Origin: Odontesthes bonariensis
Taxonomy: Eukaryota; Chordata; Actinopteri; Atheriniformes; Atherinopsidae
DNA length: 64,000 nt
Reading direction: 5' to 3'
Assembly: GCF_027942865.1 (NCBI RefSeq)
Contig: NC_134507.1
Location: 4,792,026-4,856,025 of the forward strand
The notes under the pieces were generated by a model, which made no database searches, was not told the DNA's origin, and saw only the letters and a program-made list of their open reading frames with translations. Shown piece after piece: positions 1 through 13,020 of the stretch. Position 1 is the first letter of the stretch; each line of letters opens with the position of its first letter. Both the position numbers and the translations under genes were made by a program.

Positions 1-555
1 GTGTGGTAAGAAGATGCATAAATCGACAAGCAAATACGCAAACGAGCTACTAGCTTAGCAGTCAAACTGATCACCGGGCGAAGTTCGAAATCATTCAAAT
101 GAAAACTTTCGTTGTATTTCGCCAACCAGGAATGAAATAACGATTAGTTGCGTAATATGGCGAGTCTATGGATAATGGTTGATGTTTCATAGAGAATGTG
201 AAGTTTTACATCGTGTTTAGATTCGTTTGGAAGCCAAATTGCAGTCTTACTATAGCTTTGAGGCTGTCTTCATATGTACAGACCCTCAATTCTAACGTTA
301 GGATTGCCTTTTTAGGCACACAGCGAGGGATTAGTCGGTCCAACTTCCTCTTTATCGTTTTTTCTATTCAACTAAGGATTTTAAAAGTTATTTATTTACT
401 CACAAAATAATCAAAATTGGCAGTGACAATTTTCCAGGTGACCCAGAAAAATCTTCAAATGACTTTCTTCATAAAACCTACGGGAAAATTTCCAAAGAGC
501 TGTTACACAGTCATCACGATAAAGAAAAAAGCACCAAATCCTCACAGAACACACT
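1..555. other. no gene seen
   Basis: AT-rich flank before the first Harbinger copy. No domain, TE end or splice-supported exon recognised. Confidence 0.45.
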
Positions 556-1383
556 GGCCCTCATTTATCAAACTTGCGTAAGACGAAAAACATGCGTAGG
601 TTGTGTGTACGTTCTTTTCAGCGCAAAGGTTGGCATTTATCAAACATCATACATAAACAGCAGCGTCACTAGTGCGTGCCTCATGAGTCGCAACAAATCC
701 CTAGGTTAAAATTACAGACTTATCACTTCAAAGAAGGCCCATGTTTTATTTGACTTCAACATAAATATAAACATAAACGCAAATTAAATAAATAAAAAAA
801 TTAAACAAGTACGACTCCGTAATTGGAAGAGTGATGGCTCATTATTCAACCGCCTATTTAAGAGGTGATTCTAGCGGCGCGGTAATGGCAAAACGATGGC
901 AGATCTGGCTTTGTTAGAGGACCTGAACGCGCGCATCAGGCGCGAGAGAGTGTTCCGGGACCGGCAGGATTTCTTTCGGGAAAATGATGAGTGGCTTATG
1001 AGCCGTACAGGAGAGGCGCTTTAACACTGCGCATAGTACGCGTGCCACTGTGGAGAGGTGTACAGGGCTCCTAAAGGGCAGGTGGATCTGTCTCTCGGCT
1101 GCGGGGGGAACCCTTCTATATACGCCCGAAAAGGTATGCAATATTATTATTGCATGCGGAGTGCCATTTCCAGATGTACATCCAGAGGACCCCGCACCCA
1201 GAGATCCCTTCCACCAGCCTGCACAGCCAAGAGCGCTCAGGAGGAGAGAGGAACTTATTCAGCGATTCTGACTTTTGGTAAGCATTCTGTTATTCAAGGA
1301 AAAAAGACGTAGCTCCGATCAGGCCAGCCACCTTCTCCTCCAAGGCACTCAAACCTGGATCGGAGCTCTCTCTCTCTCCCCCC

Positions 1384-1422
<39 letters not shown>

Positions 1423-1849
1423 TTTGTGACATGCTGCGTCGGAGAGCTGCGATCTTCTTTGGTGGCAAATTTCATATCGGACCACTTCTTCCTGATCTTA
1501 TTGGAGAAAAAGTAAAACATCGTTCGATTTTAGATTTCAATTAATCTGGAGTTTATCACATTTTATTGACCATCACAGTAGGGGAAAATACATAACTCGT
1601 CCGGTCTGCGATTTACAGCGTTGACAGCGTTTCTTTGCCGCCTTGTCGCAAAGGTGCGGCCTTTTGTAGAAGGCGTGGTTAGGATCATTACGATGGATTT
1701 CAGCCGCCGGATTTATCAACAGCCGCTCGGTCTTACGATGGGATTGGTGTGGTACGCATGTTCTGTAAATCTCACTTGAGCCTCTGCGTACGACGAGTTC
1801 TCCGCTCATATCTACGATGCTTTCTACGACGGCTTGATAAATGAGGGCC
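556..1849 (+). mobile_element. PIF/Harbinger remnant, copy 1
   Basis: Ends are inverted copies of GGCCCTCATTTATCAA, flanked by ACT and ATT, a slightly decayed 3-bp target duplication. On the + strand a reading frame from 897 encodes a HARBI1-like N-terminus (MADLALLEDLNARIRRERVF). Near 1050-1260 is a piece of the transposase C-terminus (ERCTGLLKGRW, then TPEKVCNIIIACGV). The middle of the nuclease is deleted. On the minus strand, 1290-1520, lies the end of the partner Myb/SANT-like protein (IRKKWSDMK, then LSALEEKVAGLIG). It contains a run of 37 C. Non-autonomous. Confidence 0.85.
1385..1421 (+). repeat. homopolymer of 37 C
   Basis: Uninterrupted C run inside the Myb-like part of the Harbinger copy. 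The other copy has 11 G on the + strand here (54796-54806), so the tract has expanded. Length may be inexact in an assembly. Confidence 0.9.
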
Positions 1850-4597
1850 ATTGTGTACCTGTTACAGAGCATCTACGAACATTTGACTTTTCTATGCACC
1901 AAAGTGCAGGTCTTGTATCTCTGCTTTTGAGAGTGTTTTCAAAGATACGTTTCTTCTGGATAACACTGTTTCCATTGTCTCTACACATTAAAATTCATGA
2001 GCAATGCATTTTCATCATCAAGTTCAAGCTTGTCTATTTCAGTTGTTTCTCTCTCGACTCTTTCAAGAATACAAAAAAGAAGAACTTTTAAAAAGTGACC
2101 ATAAGAACATAAAAGCTGACAATTACAAAGAAAAAATGTATCTATAAGAAAGAAAATTTGTCCTTTGGTACACTCAGAGGTGCAACTAGTAGCTAGCCGT
2201 TGTCAACGTTAGCCGATGCTAGCAAACTTTCGGGAGATATTGGTCACTGACATTAAACATCCTGCTTGCTGACTTTACTTGTCCAAATGAAGAAATGTTT
2301 TCCAACACTTACTTAATTATTTTTCTACAAGCAGCCTATTAAGGGTTTTAGAGTTTGTGACTAGCATCCAAAGTATTACTCCACAGAAAGTCTCTCTCCA
2401 GGTGCAGGAACTCCTGCATTTGAGCTTTTGAATTTGGTTTTCCGTGTGTGTTGCAGGAGGAGGCTGTGAGAAAATGTTGGAAGTTAGGTCTGAAATGCAA
2501 TCTTTTTTACAATAGTACCGTCTTGCCCACGTATGCCATTTCGCTGGTTGCCTTGGTTACATGGAAACATATGCTATGACACAACTTTTTCACTTACTGG
2601 CTGGGTTTAGCCTGTAACTTCCCTTGGTTAGGGTTAGAGAAACACCAATAGTTAGGACTAAAATATCATCTTTTCACAGTTTGACCTCTACCTTCATGTA
2701 CACCATTTTTGCAATTCACACGTAACTGCCGTCACAACCACTGGAGGTTGCATAATTCATCCACATTAACAACGTTTTAGCTCCATTCCATTGGAAATAA
2801 TTGGCCACACTGTTGTCACTGTGCACAGTTTGACAATGGCGTTAGTCCCACAGTTCTGATTCACTTATTATTAGTCCAATAAGCACCATTGGATCTAATG
2901 TTTTATCGTTTGTAATAAATCATGTCATGGTGTCAGACGAATCAGTCAACTCAGTGGATTGGTCTGATTCAAAGGTCTCCTGACTTAAACCAATGTAGAG
3001 CTGTCATGTTTGATGATTAGGAATAATGTTTGCAGGTCTTTAGAACCGTCCTTGAAATTTATAGCTACAATATGTTTTAGCATTCAGCATTAGTGACTAT
3101 CATTATACAGTATAAAAATGTAGTTAACACCGTTCATGGTTATCAAATTATAAATAGAACACTCTCTTCATTTTTGCTCTGATTTAACAATAACTGTTGA
3201 GGAATTATTAAGCAGACACCAACTTTTGCTGCAACCACATTAGTGCAGTCGTGTTAACACAGTTATAGTTTGTTTGTCCATCCATTGCTATAATTTTCAA
3301 ATAAAAAAAATGTTTGTTATATTGATGGAATGGGTACCCTGAACAGAATAATGTAGTTCCATGCACAGTAATCTGTTACATCCTCTCTTGCTGCTGCCCT
3401 CCTACACCAGGCCAGACTGGCTGAGTCAGCTCCGCTGCTCTATCACGATTCAGTCTGACACACTTTCCCTCTCTTGACTCCCTCACCCCTGACTTTTCTT
3501 CACAAATCTCTTCATTCACCCCGAGCTTGCTCAAAACTACCTTTGCTGCCGCTCTCCTTCTTTTTTGTCTCATTGCACTCGCACTTTTTCCTATATCTTG
3601 GTGAAGATATATAAACATCCCCCTCTACTTACTTAATGCCCTTCTCCTCTATTTCATTCTTTCAACCCCCTCTCTCCTTCTCTCTCTCTCTCCCTCCCTG
3701 CTGGCTGCCGTCAGGGTAGCAGAAGGGAAGTGAATGGCTTCAGCCCTCCCAGCTGGTCCCATCACCCAGCAACCCAGAGCAAACAAAAGAATACACACAC
3801 GAGCCTACAAACAGGCATGCAGTGCAGACACACACACACAAACACACATCAGTTCACTGGCAGATGAGGATATGCCTGCTCTTAGACACATGCAGACAGA
3901 TATGCAGATGTATGCACACACATACGCGCACACACATGCACACGCATCCACCCTTACCCCCACCTTTGCCCTCCCAAATTCACATCCAGCCAGCCTTCCC
4001 CTGCAGACTCCCAGCCATCATTCTTTCCTCCAGTCCCCCACCCATCACCCATCAATCCCTTTCACCCCCTCCCCAGCACCCTCTCCAGACACCCAGCCTT
4101 TTGTCCACGCTCTGTTCTGCACACACACACACAAAAAAAGGCATATTTGGGGGGAAAAAACAGATGAACATGTGTTCCAAAAACAGAAGTCAACACAAAG
4201 TATCCAGTAAATGCACCGCTTGTGTTTCTGGTTGCTCACATTTACATGCACAAAGAAAGTGCAACCGAGCAGCAAAACAGGACTCGGTTATCTTTAATTC
4301 TGTTAAGCAGCCTGTAGCAAACCACAGCTGTGGAAAACTGCATGGTGATGTGTGCATTTATAGTCACACATTCCCAAAGGCCTTCTGCAACATATCATCA
4401 GCATGTGCTGGTCAGTGCATTCCAAGAGTTGTGCAGCGACAAAATCTTTAGAACTACCGCGACTGTTTACTTTCATGTTACCTGCTCTTCATGCAACGTT
4501 TTAAAGGTTGACTTAGAAAAAAAGAGGCAAAGACGCAAAAAAAACCAACAACAAAGAGCCTTTTTAAATGAGTGGGTGGGCTCAAACTTTTGACTGC
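1850..4597. other. no gene seen; CA-rich stretch
   Basis: AT-rich and unclassified to about 3360. From about 3620 to 4135 the sequence is pyrimidine-rich on the + strand, then CA-rich with short (CA)n runs. Open frames in the CA-rich part have His/Thr-rich low-complexity translations and no splice or domain support. Confidence 0.5.
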
Positions 4598-4632
4598 CAC
4601 TATATACGATACAAGTTGTATCGTATATAGTG
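4598..4632. repeat. perfect 35-bp palindrome
   Basis: Arms 4598-4614 and 4616-4632 are exact reverse complements of 17 bp around one central G, starting CACTATATACG. It overlaps by two bases the next inverted repeat. Confidence 0.9.
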
Positions 4633-4772
4633 CCTCCCTTGATATCAATGCGTCCAATGTAAACCGTGCAGACCGAAGAGCAGACAAAGCACTCCACTGC
4701 TTCCAAGCAGTAAACACCGTAACAGGTGCGGCTATCGCTAGGTGGCTTGACGCATTGATATCAAGGGAGGCA
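4631..4772. mobile_element. 142-bp MITE-like element with 24-bp perfect TIRs
   Basis: 4631-4654 and 4749-4772 are exact reverse complements (TGCCTCCCTTGATATCAATG start). The interior has no reading frame of note. Superfamily unknown. Confidence 0.6.
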
Positions 4773-5881
4773 AAAATAGCGCCAAGCGATTGTGAGGTCT
4801 GACTTTTTCATGCAAAACGATTTTGTGATGTAAATGTATTACTCTTTTGAACGCATGTTGTTTTGAGAAGCAAAACGCTTTATTTTTTTAGTCCCAGCCA
4901 ACTAGCCGGACTACCTTCGTGGACGCCAAAACGAGGCTGGAACTCGGCTCACAGGACTTAGCGGGGGGTAAGTCAATGTTCATAAATGATATTGCTAATA
5001 TGGGATATCATACAGCTTCATGTCAAAAGAGGCGAACTATCCCTTTAAATTAAATATTTGTCGTCATCCAGGTAAATTACCACAAAAGCAGGAGAACTGG
5101 AGGGCCACCGCTGGGTCTTACTGTGTCACCAGTGTCCGAACAGACTTCCAGCCGGGCAAGAACACAAAGCTCGACTGTGCTGAAGGGGGCAGCAGCATTT
5201 ACATAAATGATACAATAACAGAAACCGGTAGAACGCATCAGTGAAGAAAAACACAAACATAGCAGCGTATACGCTCTGTGTTTGTCAGTAATGTCAAACC
5301 GAACTGGTCTCTCTGTGGTCATGATCATCAGCTGGTCTTCAGTTTCTTCACTCCACATGGTCACGATGTGAGAGTGTCGCTTGTTTTTTTTTTTTTTAAA
5401 AAGATGAGCAGTTAGGAGCCAATCAGAGTGAGCGCTTTCAGCACGTTCCAGATGCGCCCAATGGCCGATTGTTAGCTTAGTGTAAACGAACCCTGAGGCT
5501 TGAGGTGTGCTCCCAGCCAGCAGTATGTTTCTTCCAACAGTGACTCTCAGAGAGACTTGCTGGGGGATGACCTGAAACAGGTCTGATCCACGGCAGCATC
5601 TTCAAGAACTTTAAGGATCTGCAGCCGATATAATGGCTCCTTAGGGTCAACTGCGCAGATGGTGAAAGCTGCTCAGCAGCACACAATGGACCAACGGCAG
5701 ATCAGGCAGCGTTTTTTATGCTGCTTGGGCATATCAGTGTGGAAGTATAACTGCAGTTTCCTAACCATGTCCCTTAGCAACTGCCCTGAAAGCAGGCTGG
5801 ACAGTTGTAACGGTTAGATTAATTAGTCTTCAAACAGCAGGAGACTAAACTTGAAACCTTAAGATTTCTATTGGTACAACT

Positions 5882-7330
5882 CAGAGATGAAGACTCGAGT
5901 CGCTGTGACTTGGACTCGAGTCGCTGTTTTGATGACTTGTGACTTGACATGGAAGTTAAAGACTCGGGACTTAACTTGAGTGTTATTCAGTTCATGTTTT
6001 CAGTTTGAATATAAAATTAATAAATTAATTAAAAAAATGATATCGATTACCCGGTAGGAGCGCAGGCTGAGAATGGCGTCATGATTGGATCACGACCCTG
6101 TCAATCAGCCATGCCCTCTCTACATACCTGGCGTGTTTATTGGAGAGACCCGCCCTCTCATATCAGATATGCATCAACATGTCAGCGGGAGGGGGACCGA
6201 GAGTCGTTGGCTGTGTTCGAAACCGCCTACTACATACTACATACTACATACTACATACTTGCAAACGGCATACTCATCGATCAGACAGTATGCAGAGCGT
6301 TTACCCACAATGCATTTCGGTCCTGCCCGAGCCGAAATCAGCCGACAATCAGTTTCAGGCCGGCTGATTTCGGCTCGGGCTATAAACTCTGTAAATATAT
6401 AACTTTAGCAACATTTGAAACATTTGCAGGCGAGAAAGTAGTCGCTTAGATCCCCAACGTGTTGAAAACCTGACAAAATAGCGGCTATGTATAATTTTGA
6501 TCCCACGAATTCGGCGCTACTAAAGCTAGCCGCAGTTAGCAACGCACTTCCGGTTATTTTCACAAAATAAAATACCCGTTGCCTTTTATCATAGGGAAAG
6601 CCATTACGATACAATTGGTGCTTTTGTTTTGAAAACAGGAAGTGAACCTACCCTCGTTGTAGCTAGCTTGAAACTGCCGTTTTGACAGGAAATGACGATC
6701 GGCGACGTCACGTTACGTTGCATCTTGGGTAGTTTGAGTATGAGTAGTAACCTCACGATGCATACCCAACATTTCAGAGTATCTAGTATGCATCCGGGAA
6801 CTTAAAAAAGTTAAAGTTAGTATGAGTAGTAGGAGAAGTATGCGGTTTCGAACACAGCCACTGTCTTCGGCTTTCGTAATTACCATTTTGACGGCAAAAG
6901 ACGAACAGCTCAGTGCAAGACATGCGGCATCGACATCTCAGACAGCCAGACGACAACTTCCAACTTTGTTCGTCATTTGAACATCCATTCTGATCAGTAA
7001 GTGCTTGTAAAATTAGCTAATATTATCCTGTTAGCCTAGTCGGTAGTTAGCTAACATTAGCTTGATATGATACGGGGTCGGGGTGGTCGGTTTGGTGAAA
7101 CCTTTTTTTAAATTTATTTGCTAACATTAACTCCAGACAACGTGACAGCACGCCGACCGGCTCATCACAAGACCGGCTGTACGTTTTGTGAACAAGCAAC
7201 AAGCAAGGGTTAAACAAGCTAAAATTGCAATAATAAGGTGACTTGACTTTGACTTGACTTGACTTGCCCAATAAAAAATTACTTGGGACTTACTTGAGAC
7301 TTGCACATGTGTGACTTGGTCCCATCTCTG
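5882..7330 (+). mobile_element. hAT element with BED-finger exon, interrupted by a MITE
   Basis: Ends are CAGAGATG/CATCTCTG, with exact 8-bp duplications GTACAACT at 5874-5881 and 7331-7338. After 6863 a coding piece reads NYHFDGKRRTAQCKTCGIDI and later NFVRHLNIHSDQ, a BED zinc finger, ending at a GTAAGT-like donor near 6997. The subterminal parts are rich in GACTTG and GACTCGAGTC repeats. The upstream piece (MHQHVSGRGTESR at 6169-6207) is split from the finger by the nested MITE. No C-terminal transposase domain remains. Confidence 0.85.
6208..6860. mobile_element. MITE nested in the hAT, copy A
   Basis: Terminal inverted repeats start TGGCTGTGTTCGAAACCGCC. A second, inverted copy lies at 31290-31840. 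An internal hairpin with 19-bp arms at 6327-6345 and 6361-6379 is centred in GCCGAAATC repeats. No clear target duplication, so superfamily unassigned. Confidence 0.75.
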
Positions 7331-7338
7331 GTACAACT

Positions 7339-8454
7339 TGAAAATGCACTAAAGAGAACGGGCAGGGCAGTTGTAAGAGTTCGAACAACCAGGGGTCAAC
7401 ATATGGCTTAAAAAATGATCATAAACCAGACATCAAACCCACTTGTGCTCACCAGTGAATTTGCACGTCTATACAATGCCTTAAAATGTCAGAACATGCA
7501 GATCACATCATCATGACATTTCTATCCTCAACGAATCCTATTAAATCTGTATTTTGTTGTTTCTCTGTCTTCGTTGCGTCTTTTTCTCGAGGTAATATCT
7601 GTGACATGATAGATTAACAGTGGGTGAATTTAGAAGACATTTTTCAACAAAGCAAAAACGAATCTACAAGCAAAGCAGCAATAGCACAGCAACGATCAGA
7701 GGGGCAAAAAGGAATACATATTTATTGCAACTCTGTTTCGGCACAGTGATTGTGAGCCAAGCCAAACCTATGAGAAAGATGCTTTACTTCCAAGCTTTTT
7801 TTTTCAGCCCAAACCACTCACACAAACAAATACAGGGGAACTGACTTTTTTTTTTTTTTTAATTCTTACTGGAAACAGCACAACATGGAAAACCTGAGAA
7901 TGTGAGCTGCTTCTGCAGGCTTTGGAAACATAACAGCAAAGAAGATGGAAAATTATGAAAAACGATCTGAAATAAATCCAGTCCAGGCTCATCGGGCTCA
8001 AACCCATCCGAACAGACTGTAGTGTCGGGGCTCGGTCCATTCCACCTGAGGTGAGCCTGGTCTGAGCTGGACCGGGCTGGCACGCATCAGACCGCCATGC
8101 ACCGATTAACTGGGCACATCGCAGTCTAAAACTGTATGTCCCAGTCTTGTCTAAGCTCGTCTTAACCAGATTCCTCCAAAAGGAGTCCTTGTGCTCCTTT
8201 CCCCCCGCAGCGGTCAATGGTAAAAACAAAGAAACACGATACAACCGAGAACAAACACAAACACCTGATCCAACACACACACTTAGTGTCCTTATTGAGC
8301 AGAGGGACGTGTTCGATGTTCTCCTCATTAATTATTAAACAGAAAAATCCACACGAGGGCAAAGAATGAAAACTAGCTTCTGCTACACACACCGCAGTTT
8401 ATGGTGTTTCCTAAATCCGTGCAAATGTTACACTACTATCCCTATAATATCTAT
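7339..8454. other. no gene seen
   Basis: No domain, splice-supported exon or TE end recognised. Open frames around 7804-8390 overlap on both strands and look like chance. Confidence 0.45.
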
Positions 8455-8610
8455 CAAACATCCATCCATTTTCTATTTCAAATTTAGGGTCGCACGGAGC
8501 TGGAGCCTATCCCAGCCGCCATTGGGCCGGAAGCAGGAGACACCCTGGTCAGGTCGGCAGTCCATCACAGGACCACGCAGAGACAAACAACCATTTACAC
8601 TCACACTCCG
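8455..8610 (+). repeat. fish interspersed repeat (CATCCATCCATTTTCTA family)
   Basis: Starts CATCCATCCATTTTCTAT and includes GGAGCCTATCCCAGC and CAGTCCATCACAGG, a sequence common in fish genomes. Related copies are at 12888-13020, 35275-35460 and 50611-50670. Confidence 0.65.
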
Positions 8611-8869
8611 CCTTAAAAATGTGACCTTTTTTGTCAGGCAGCTATCCCATTCAAACCACTCTGGCAGCATGGTTCAATTAGCCTGCAATGATTCAGGAAT
8701 AACATGTTTTTCAGGAAATCATCACAAGATAAGTGACCTTCCAGACCACCACGCATTTACACTCAGCCATGTCTTACAGGACAGCCTTAAAGTTTAAGTG
8801 AAGTAATGAGTATCTTTGTTAAAGCACTCCTATTTGTGAGGCCCCTGGGCTGATGTTTCATGTTTGTTC

Positions 8870-11360
8870 TCCCACCTCCCAGCCGGGCGAGGCAGATGGC
8901 CGCCCTTCCTGAGTCTGGTCCTTCTGGTCACTTCCTCTTAATAAGGGAGGCTCTTCTCTCCGCTGTCCCTCCGCCGTTCAGGGCATGCTCAGGACAGGGG
9001 ATTGAAATGAAATGAAAACTCGATGCAATTCACAAATTTTGAGATCTTTTTGTGAATTGGCACTATGCAATAAACAGAATTCAACTGAATGGAGCTGCAG
9101 CAGGTAGAGACACGAGGCAAAGACACTACTTCATAGGGTGAAAGGGTGAGATGCATGTCTATGATTTGAAAATGCACCAAGAACAAAAGAATAGAGAATA
9201 TTTGTTATTGTTGTTTGGCCTGCTTGCCAACAGCAGCTGCAGCAGTATTTTCAGGTGATTACGGAACACAAAGCACATTTAGAAGGCACTAGAAACAAAA
9301 AACTGGACTTTTAAAATGCATAAAACCACAAAACCAAGCTTCCCCCAAACCAGACTAACACACTCAGAGTCGTCGGTGGTTGTGGCTTGATTTACCCCTT
9401 ATGCCCGACCAGACTCGGATGGGTCCAGGCTCCAAAGGTCCATCTTTTTGAGTAGAAAGCAGGTGCATTTCATCTGTTTCCTCCCAAGTTCTAAAACTGT
9501 GTGCATGCATGACCTGCGATGTGTCTTTGCAAACCGAAAGACACGTAACTTGCTCCCACACAAAGCCAAAATTATCGCGTTACACACGTCATCATTCAGC
9601 CAGAGACCCAAACAATAATCTTCCCACCACTGTGTCACCACTGACACAGATATCAGCCGCTTAAACGGCTGCCAAGCTGACGCAGCACTGTACAACAAAG
9701 TAGATCATTATTAGGCCATAATCATACAGCGGCCGGAGGCCAAATATCCCAATATCAGGGCTGGCCTGATATGCCACCCTAACTCATTCAACATTTGCCA
9801 TTGGCCGAGTTTGGGTTTCTTTTTCAGTGGGAGCTCTAAAGCTGCTAATGCAGTAATGAGTATAAGGGACAATCCACCGTCCTGTGTGCTAAAAAAGGGA
9901 GAACAGCCTGTCACAGACACACCCCTGCAGGTTTAAAAATGAACTCGTGGCAGAAAAGTACGTCAGACCGAAACGTGCCGAACTGAAAAATTAACAAATG
10001 ATCCTGATCAGCAGGTGTGACACCAGAAAAGCACAGCGAAACCTCCAAAAGCCCCAACTGAATTCTTGTTGGTCGTTTTGTTTTTTTGTTTTTTTTTTAC
10101 CTCGTTTACTATAGAAACATCAAATTTGTTCATGTTTTTTGATGTGTACTCTCCAGCAACGACATCGATCAATTAAAAATTAAACAAAAAAATACGTCTT
10201 AATTGGGAGCCGATTATTGAAATTGGGTTATTGAAATTATTCTTCCTCTACATCAAGGAAGTAGCAACACAGCACAGCATCTGCAGCTGTTTCTCTCATG
10301 CTTTTGGGTGGTCTAAACGATGATGGTTGTTATTCAAACTGACGATCTTCTGATCTGATTTAGTAACACCTTCAGGTCAGTTTGAAAGTCCCAATGCGTG
10401 ATAATCGGCTATCACTATGCCCTCAAGCTACTCAAAAAACAAACAAGCCAGAAAAAAACCCTGATCCTACGGCCTCTATCATGAGATCACCCCGAGGCGG
10501 CTCATTCTTCCTTCTGTAAAATCAAATAAATTGATCGCAAAAATGGAAGCAATCAAGATTCCAACAAGCCCTTTTGTACTCCCACTTTTTTAAGATCATT
10601 ATTCATTGATTTTTATTTTTATTTTTTTTTTTTAAAGCACAGCTCCCATTAAGGTAGTGAGCGGTGTATTTAAGATGTGTGTTGAGAGAAAGACTCGCTC
10701 TGACTCCTCACACTGAAAAACATTGGAACACATAACTAAAGGACGTCAGACACCATCTGACACCATTGCACCTGCTCTCTCTGCCGTTTAACAGGCAACA
10801 TCGCCCCAATCAAACACCGGAGCTGCATTAAAACCCGTCCATTCTCCATCATAATACACGCACTGGTATTTATGGAGCAGGATGATTAGGATTGGTGTGA
10901 ATTCGGTGCGTTAAGTTTGTCATTCTCACTGTCTGACGGAAGGAGGAAGAGCGTGTGGGAGGGGGTATTCCGGCAGAGTACGTGATGTAACAGCTTACTA
11001 TACAAGTAGTGCAGCAATGAGTCACTGTGCTGGGGGAGGTGATGTAAAAACGCCCCTACGATTCAACATCTGCGTGCGTGGCTTAGTTCACGTAGAAAAC
11101 GCTCCTGCTGTCAAGGCTCTCAAATTGCTAAACTGTTCATTTGTAACGAAAAAAAAACAAAAAGTGACTTTGTAATTACACATTTTTACAACAACACAGC
11201 GACCTGAGACCTGTATCTAGATCTTGATCCATTTATCTATCTGTCCAAGTTCAGCCTTGTCTATTATTAATACTTTGTTATGTTTTGTTTTTTGTGAGAG
11301 GCCTCCTCTGCTCTGGAAACGCTGCTCTCCTGACATCCGATCCCACCATCCATGTGCAGC

Positions 11361-11409
<49 letters not shown>

Positions 11410-12880
11410 GTGTGTGCTGCATGTACAGAATATGTGTCTCAGATCTCAGCTCGTCTCCTGTGGATTTGTGAAAGCAGCCCAAAGCTTCCTCAGACACTGG
11501 ACACTGGAAAAATGCAATGAATTTGCTTGTTTTTTCATTGAAAAAAATCAAATCTATAAGGCTAAATAGAAGTGCACTGCGATCGTGTCATAAACAAATT
11601 GCAACGACAGCAGAAAACAACACGTGTAATGACTTTATGTTTTCGTGCGATGGCACTTACGTCAAAGGGCCAACAGAAACAGAATTTGAACAACGTCTTA
11701 TGTGTCACGGCACCTATTTGAAACTGAAACACTAGATCGATAAATATTCTAAAGGTCCAAAGTTACATTTTATGGAACCATTTATCATATTAACAATTTA
11801 ACTATTTGATTTTTAAACACTTGTGAAACAGCACCTTTTTGCACAAAGAAGGCGTCCCCGCATGAATTACTGATACATAAACAATGAAGAGATGTCTGTG
11901 TCCCGCACGGTTCTTCCTCCCAACGCTACACGGTTGAGCGGTGTGATTTTCAGTTTTTTTTTATTCAGAATCACTGTGTGAGAGAGAAAATGAAGCTCAG
12001 AAGAAAGGAAAAGGTGCTCCTTGTGTGAATGATGAAAAGGAGGTCAGTGCCCAAAGGGGCGGGGCTAACGGCTAACGCTCTGCTCAAAGTAAAAGCTTAG
12101 AGAACAGATCTGTCAAAGCTACACACACACACACACACACGTCAGATAGCCTATTGTGATGCTGGACTGATGAATAATGTGGAAAAAACAAACTTTGCAT
12201 CTCTCCTCCAAAAAGACCCCTTCCAATAATAAAAATCAAGAGTTTGGTTGTTTGTGGCGTTTCTATGCGTGCGGAAGACGTGTCATGAGAGAGGCGTGGC
12301 TTCATACTCTGAGAACCTGCAGAGAAGAGTTTATCAGACCGGACAGTTGGAAGCGAGGTTTATTTAACACCTGAATACATTTCAAGCTGTTTGGCAGCTT
12401 AGCAACGCCTAAGGCTCGCCTTTATCTGTGGGATCGGGATCGGCTAAAGCAAATCGAGGAATTGAAGAGGTCGCCATCGTTCACTGTGAGGAGTGGAACG
12501 GAGCCGGAAGGTAAACTATCAATCAACGACCTTTACGATAGACGTCGCAAGATTGGGTCGTCTACGCCTACTGATCGGGAGGTGAAGTGCCTTGCGTATC
12601 CGTCAACCCGACGGAGAACTTTGAAAGGTTTAAAGCCTCTCCGTGGCTACGGAGACGGATTGACGGATAGCGACAGAGAAGCATACTGAGGCCTTAAGTC
12701 AACCGAAGTGACGTCACAAAAAGTTCCGTGGCTTCATTGACGCTAACTAAAAAAAAAAAAATGGCGGCAAGTGCACAGGCAAGCTGTTAAAACTGTTTGT
12801 TTTGTACTGTACGAGATATCGGTCCCTTACAGTGTGATAGTTCAAACATAGGACAAGAGTTCAAATAATGCTGGCAGGGA
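8870..12880. other. no gene seen; TG microsatellite and short repeats
   Basis: 8875-8965 resembles a fish LINE-tail sequence (GCAGATGGCCGCCC). (TG)n occupies about 11367-11416 and (CA)n 12121-12140. 12400-12720 is relatively GC-rich with an open frame at 12462-12689 of no recognised family. The rest is AT-rich and unassigned. Confidence 0.45.
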
Positions 12881-12887
12881 CTAGCTC

Positions 12888-13020
12888 CATCCATCCATCC
12901 ATTTTCTATACCCGCTGAATCCGTCGGTCGGGTCGCGGGGGGGCTGGAGCCAATCCCAGCGGTCATTGGGCCTGGAACCCTCTTGCTGTGAGGTGACGGT
13001 GCTAACCAGGGAATAGCTCA
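12888..13020 (+). repeat. fish interspersed repeat, second copy
   Basis: CATCCATCCATTTTCTATAC, then GGTCGGGTCGCGGGGGGGC and CAATCCCAGCGGTCATTGGG. Same family as 8455-8610 and 50611-50670. Confidence 0.65.

Noticed and set aside
1275..1520. Poly-Pro and poly-Gly frames
   Set aside because: Produced by the C homopolymer in both strands. Only the Myb-like part outside the tract is a genuine remnant.
3734..4451. Long open frames of 158 and 209 codons
   Set aside because: Two overlapping frames of His/Thr/Pro low complexity from a CA-rich tract; no domain and no splice signals tied to them.
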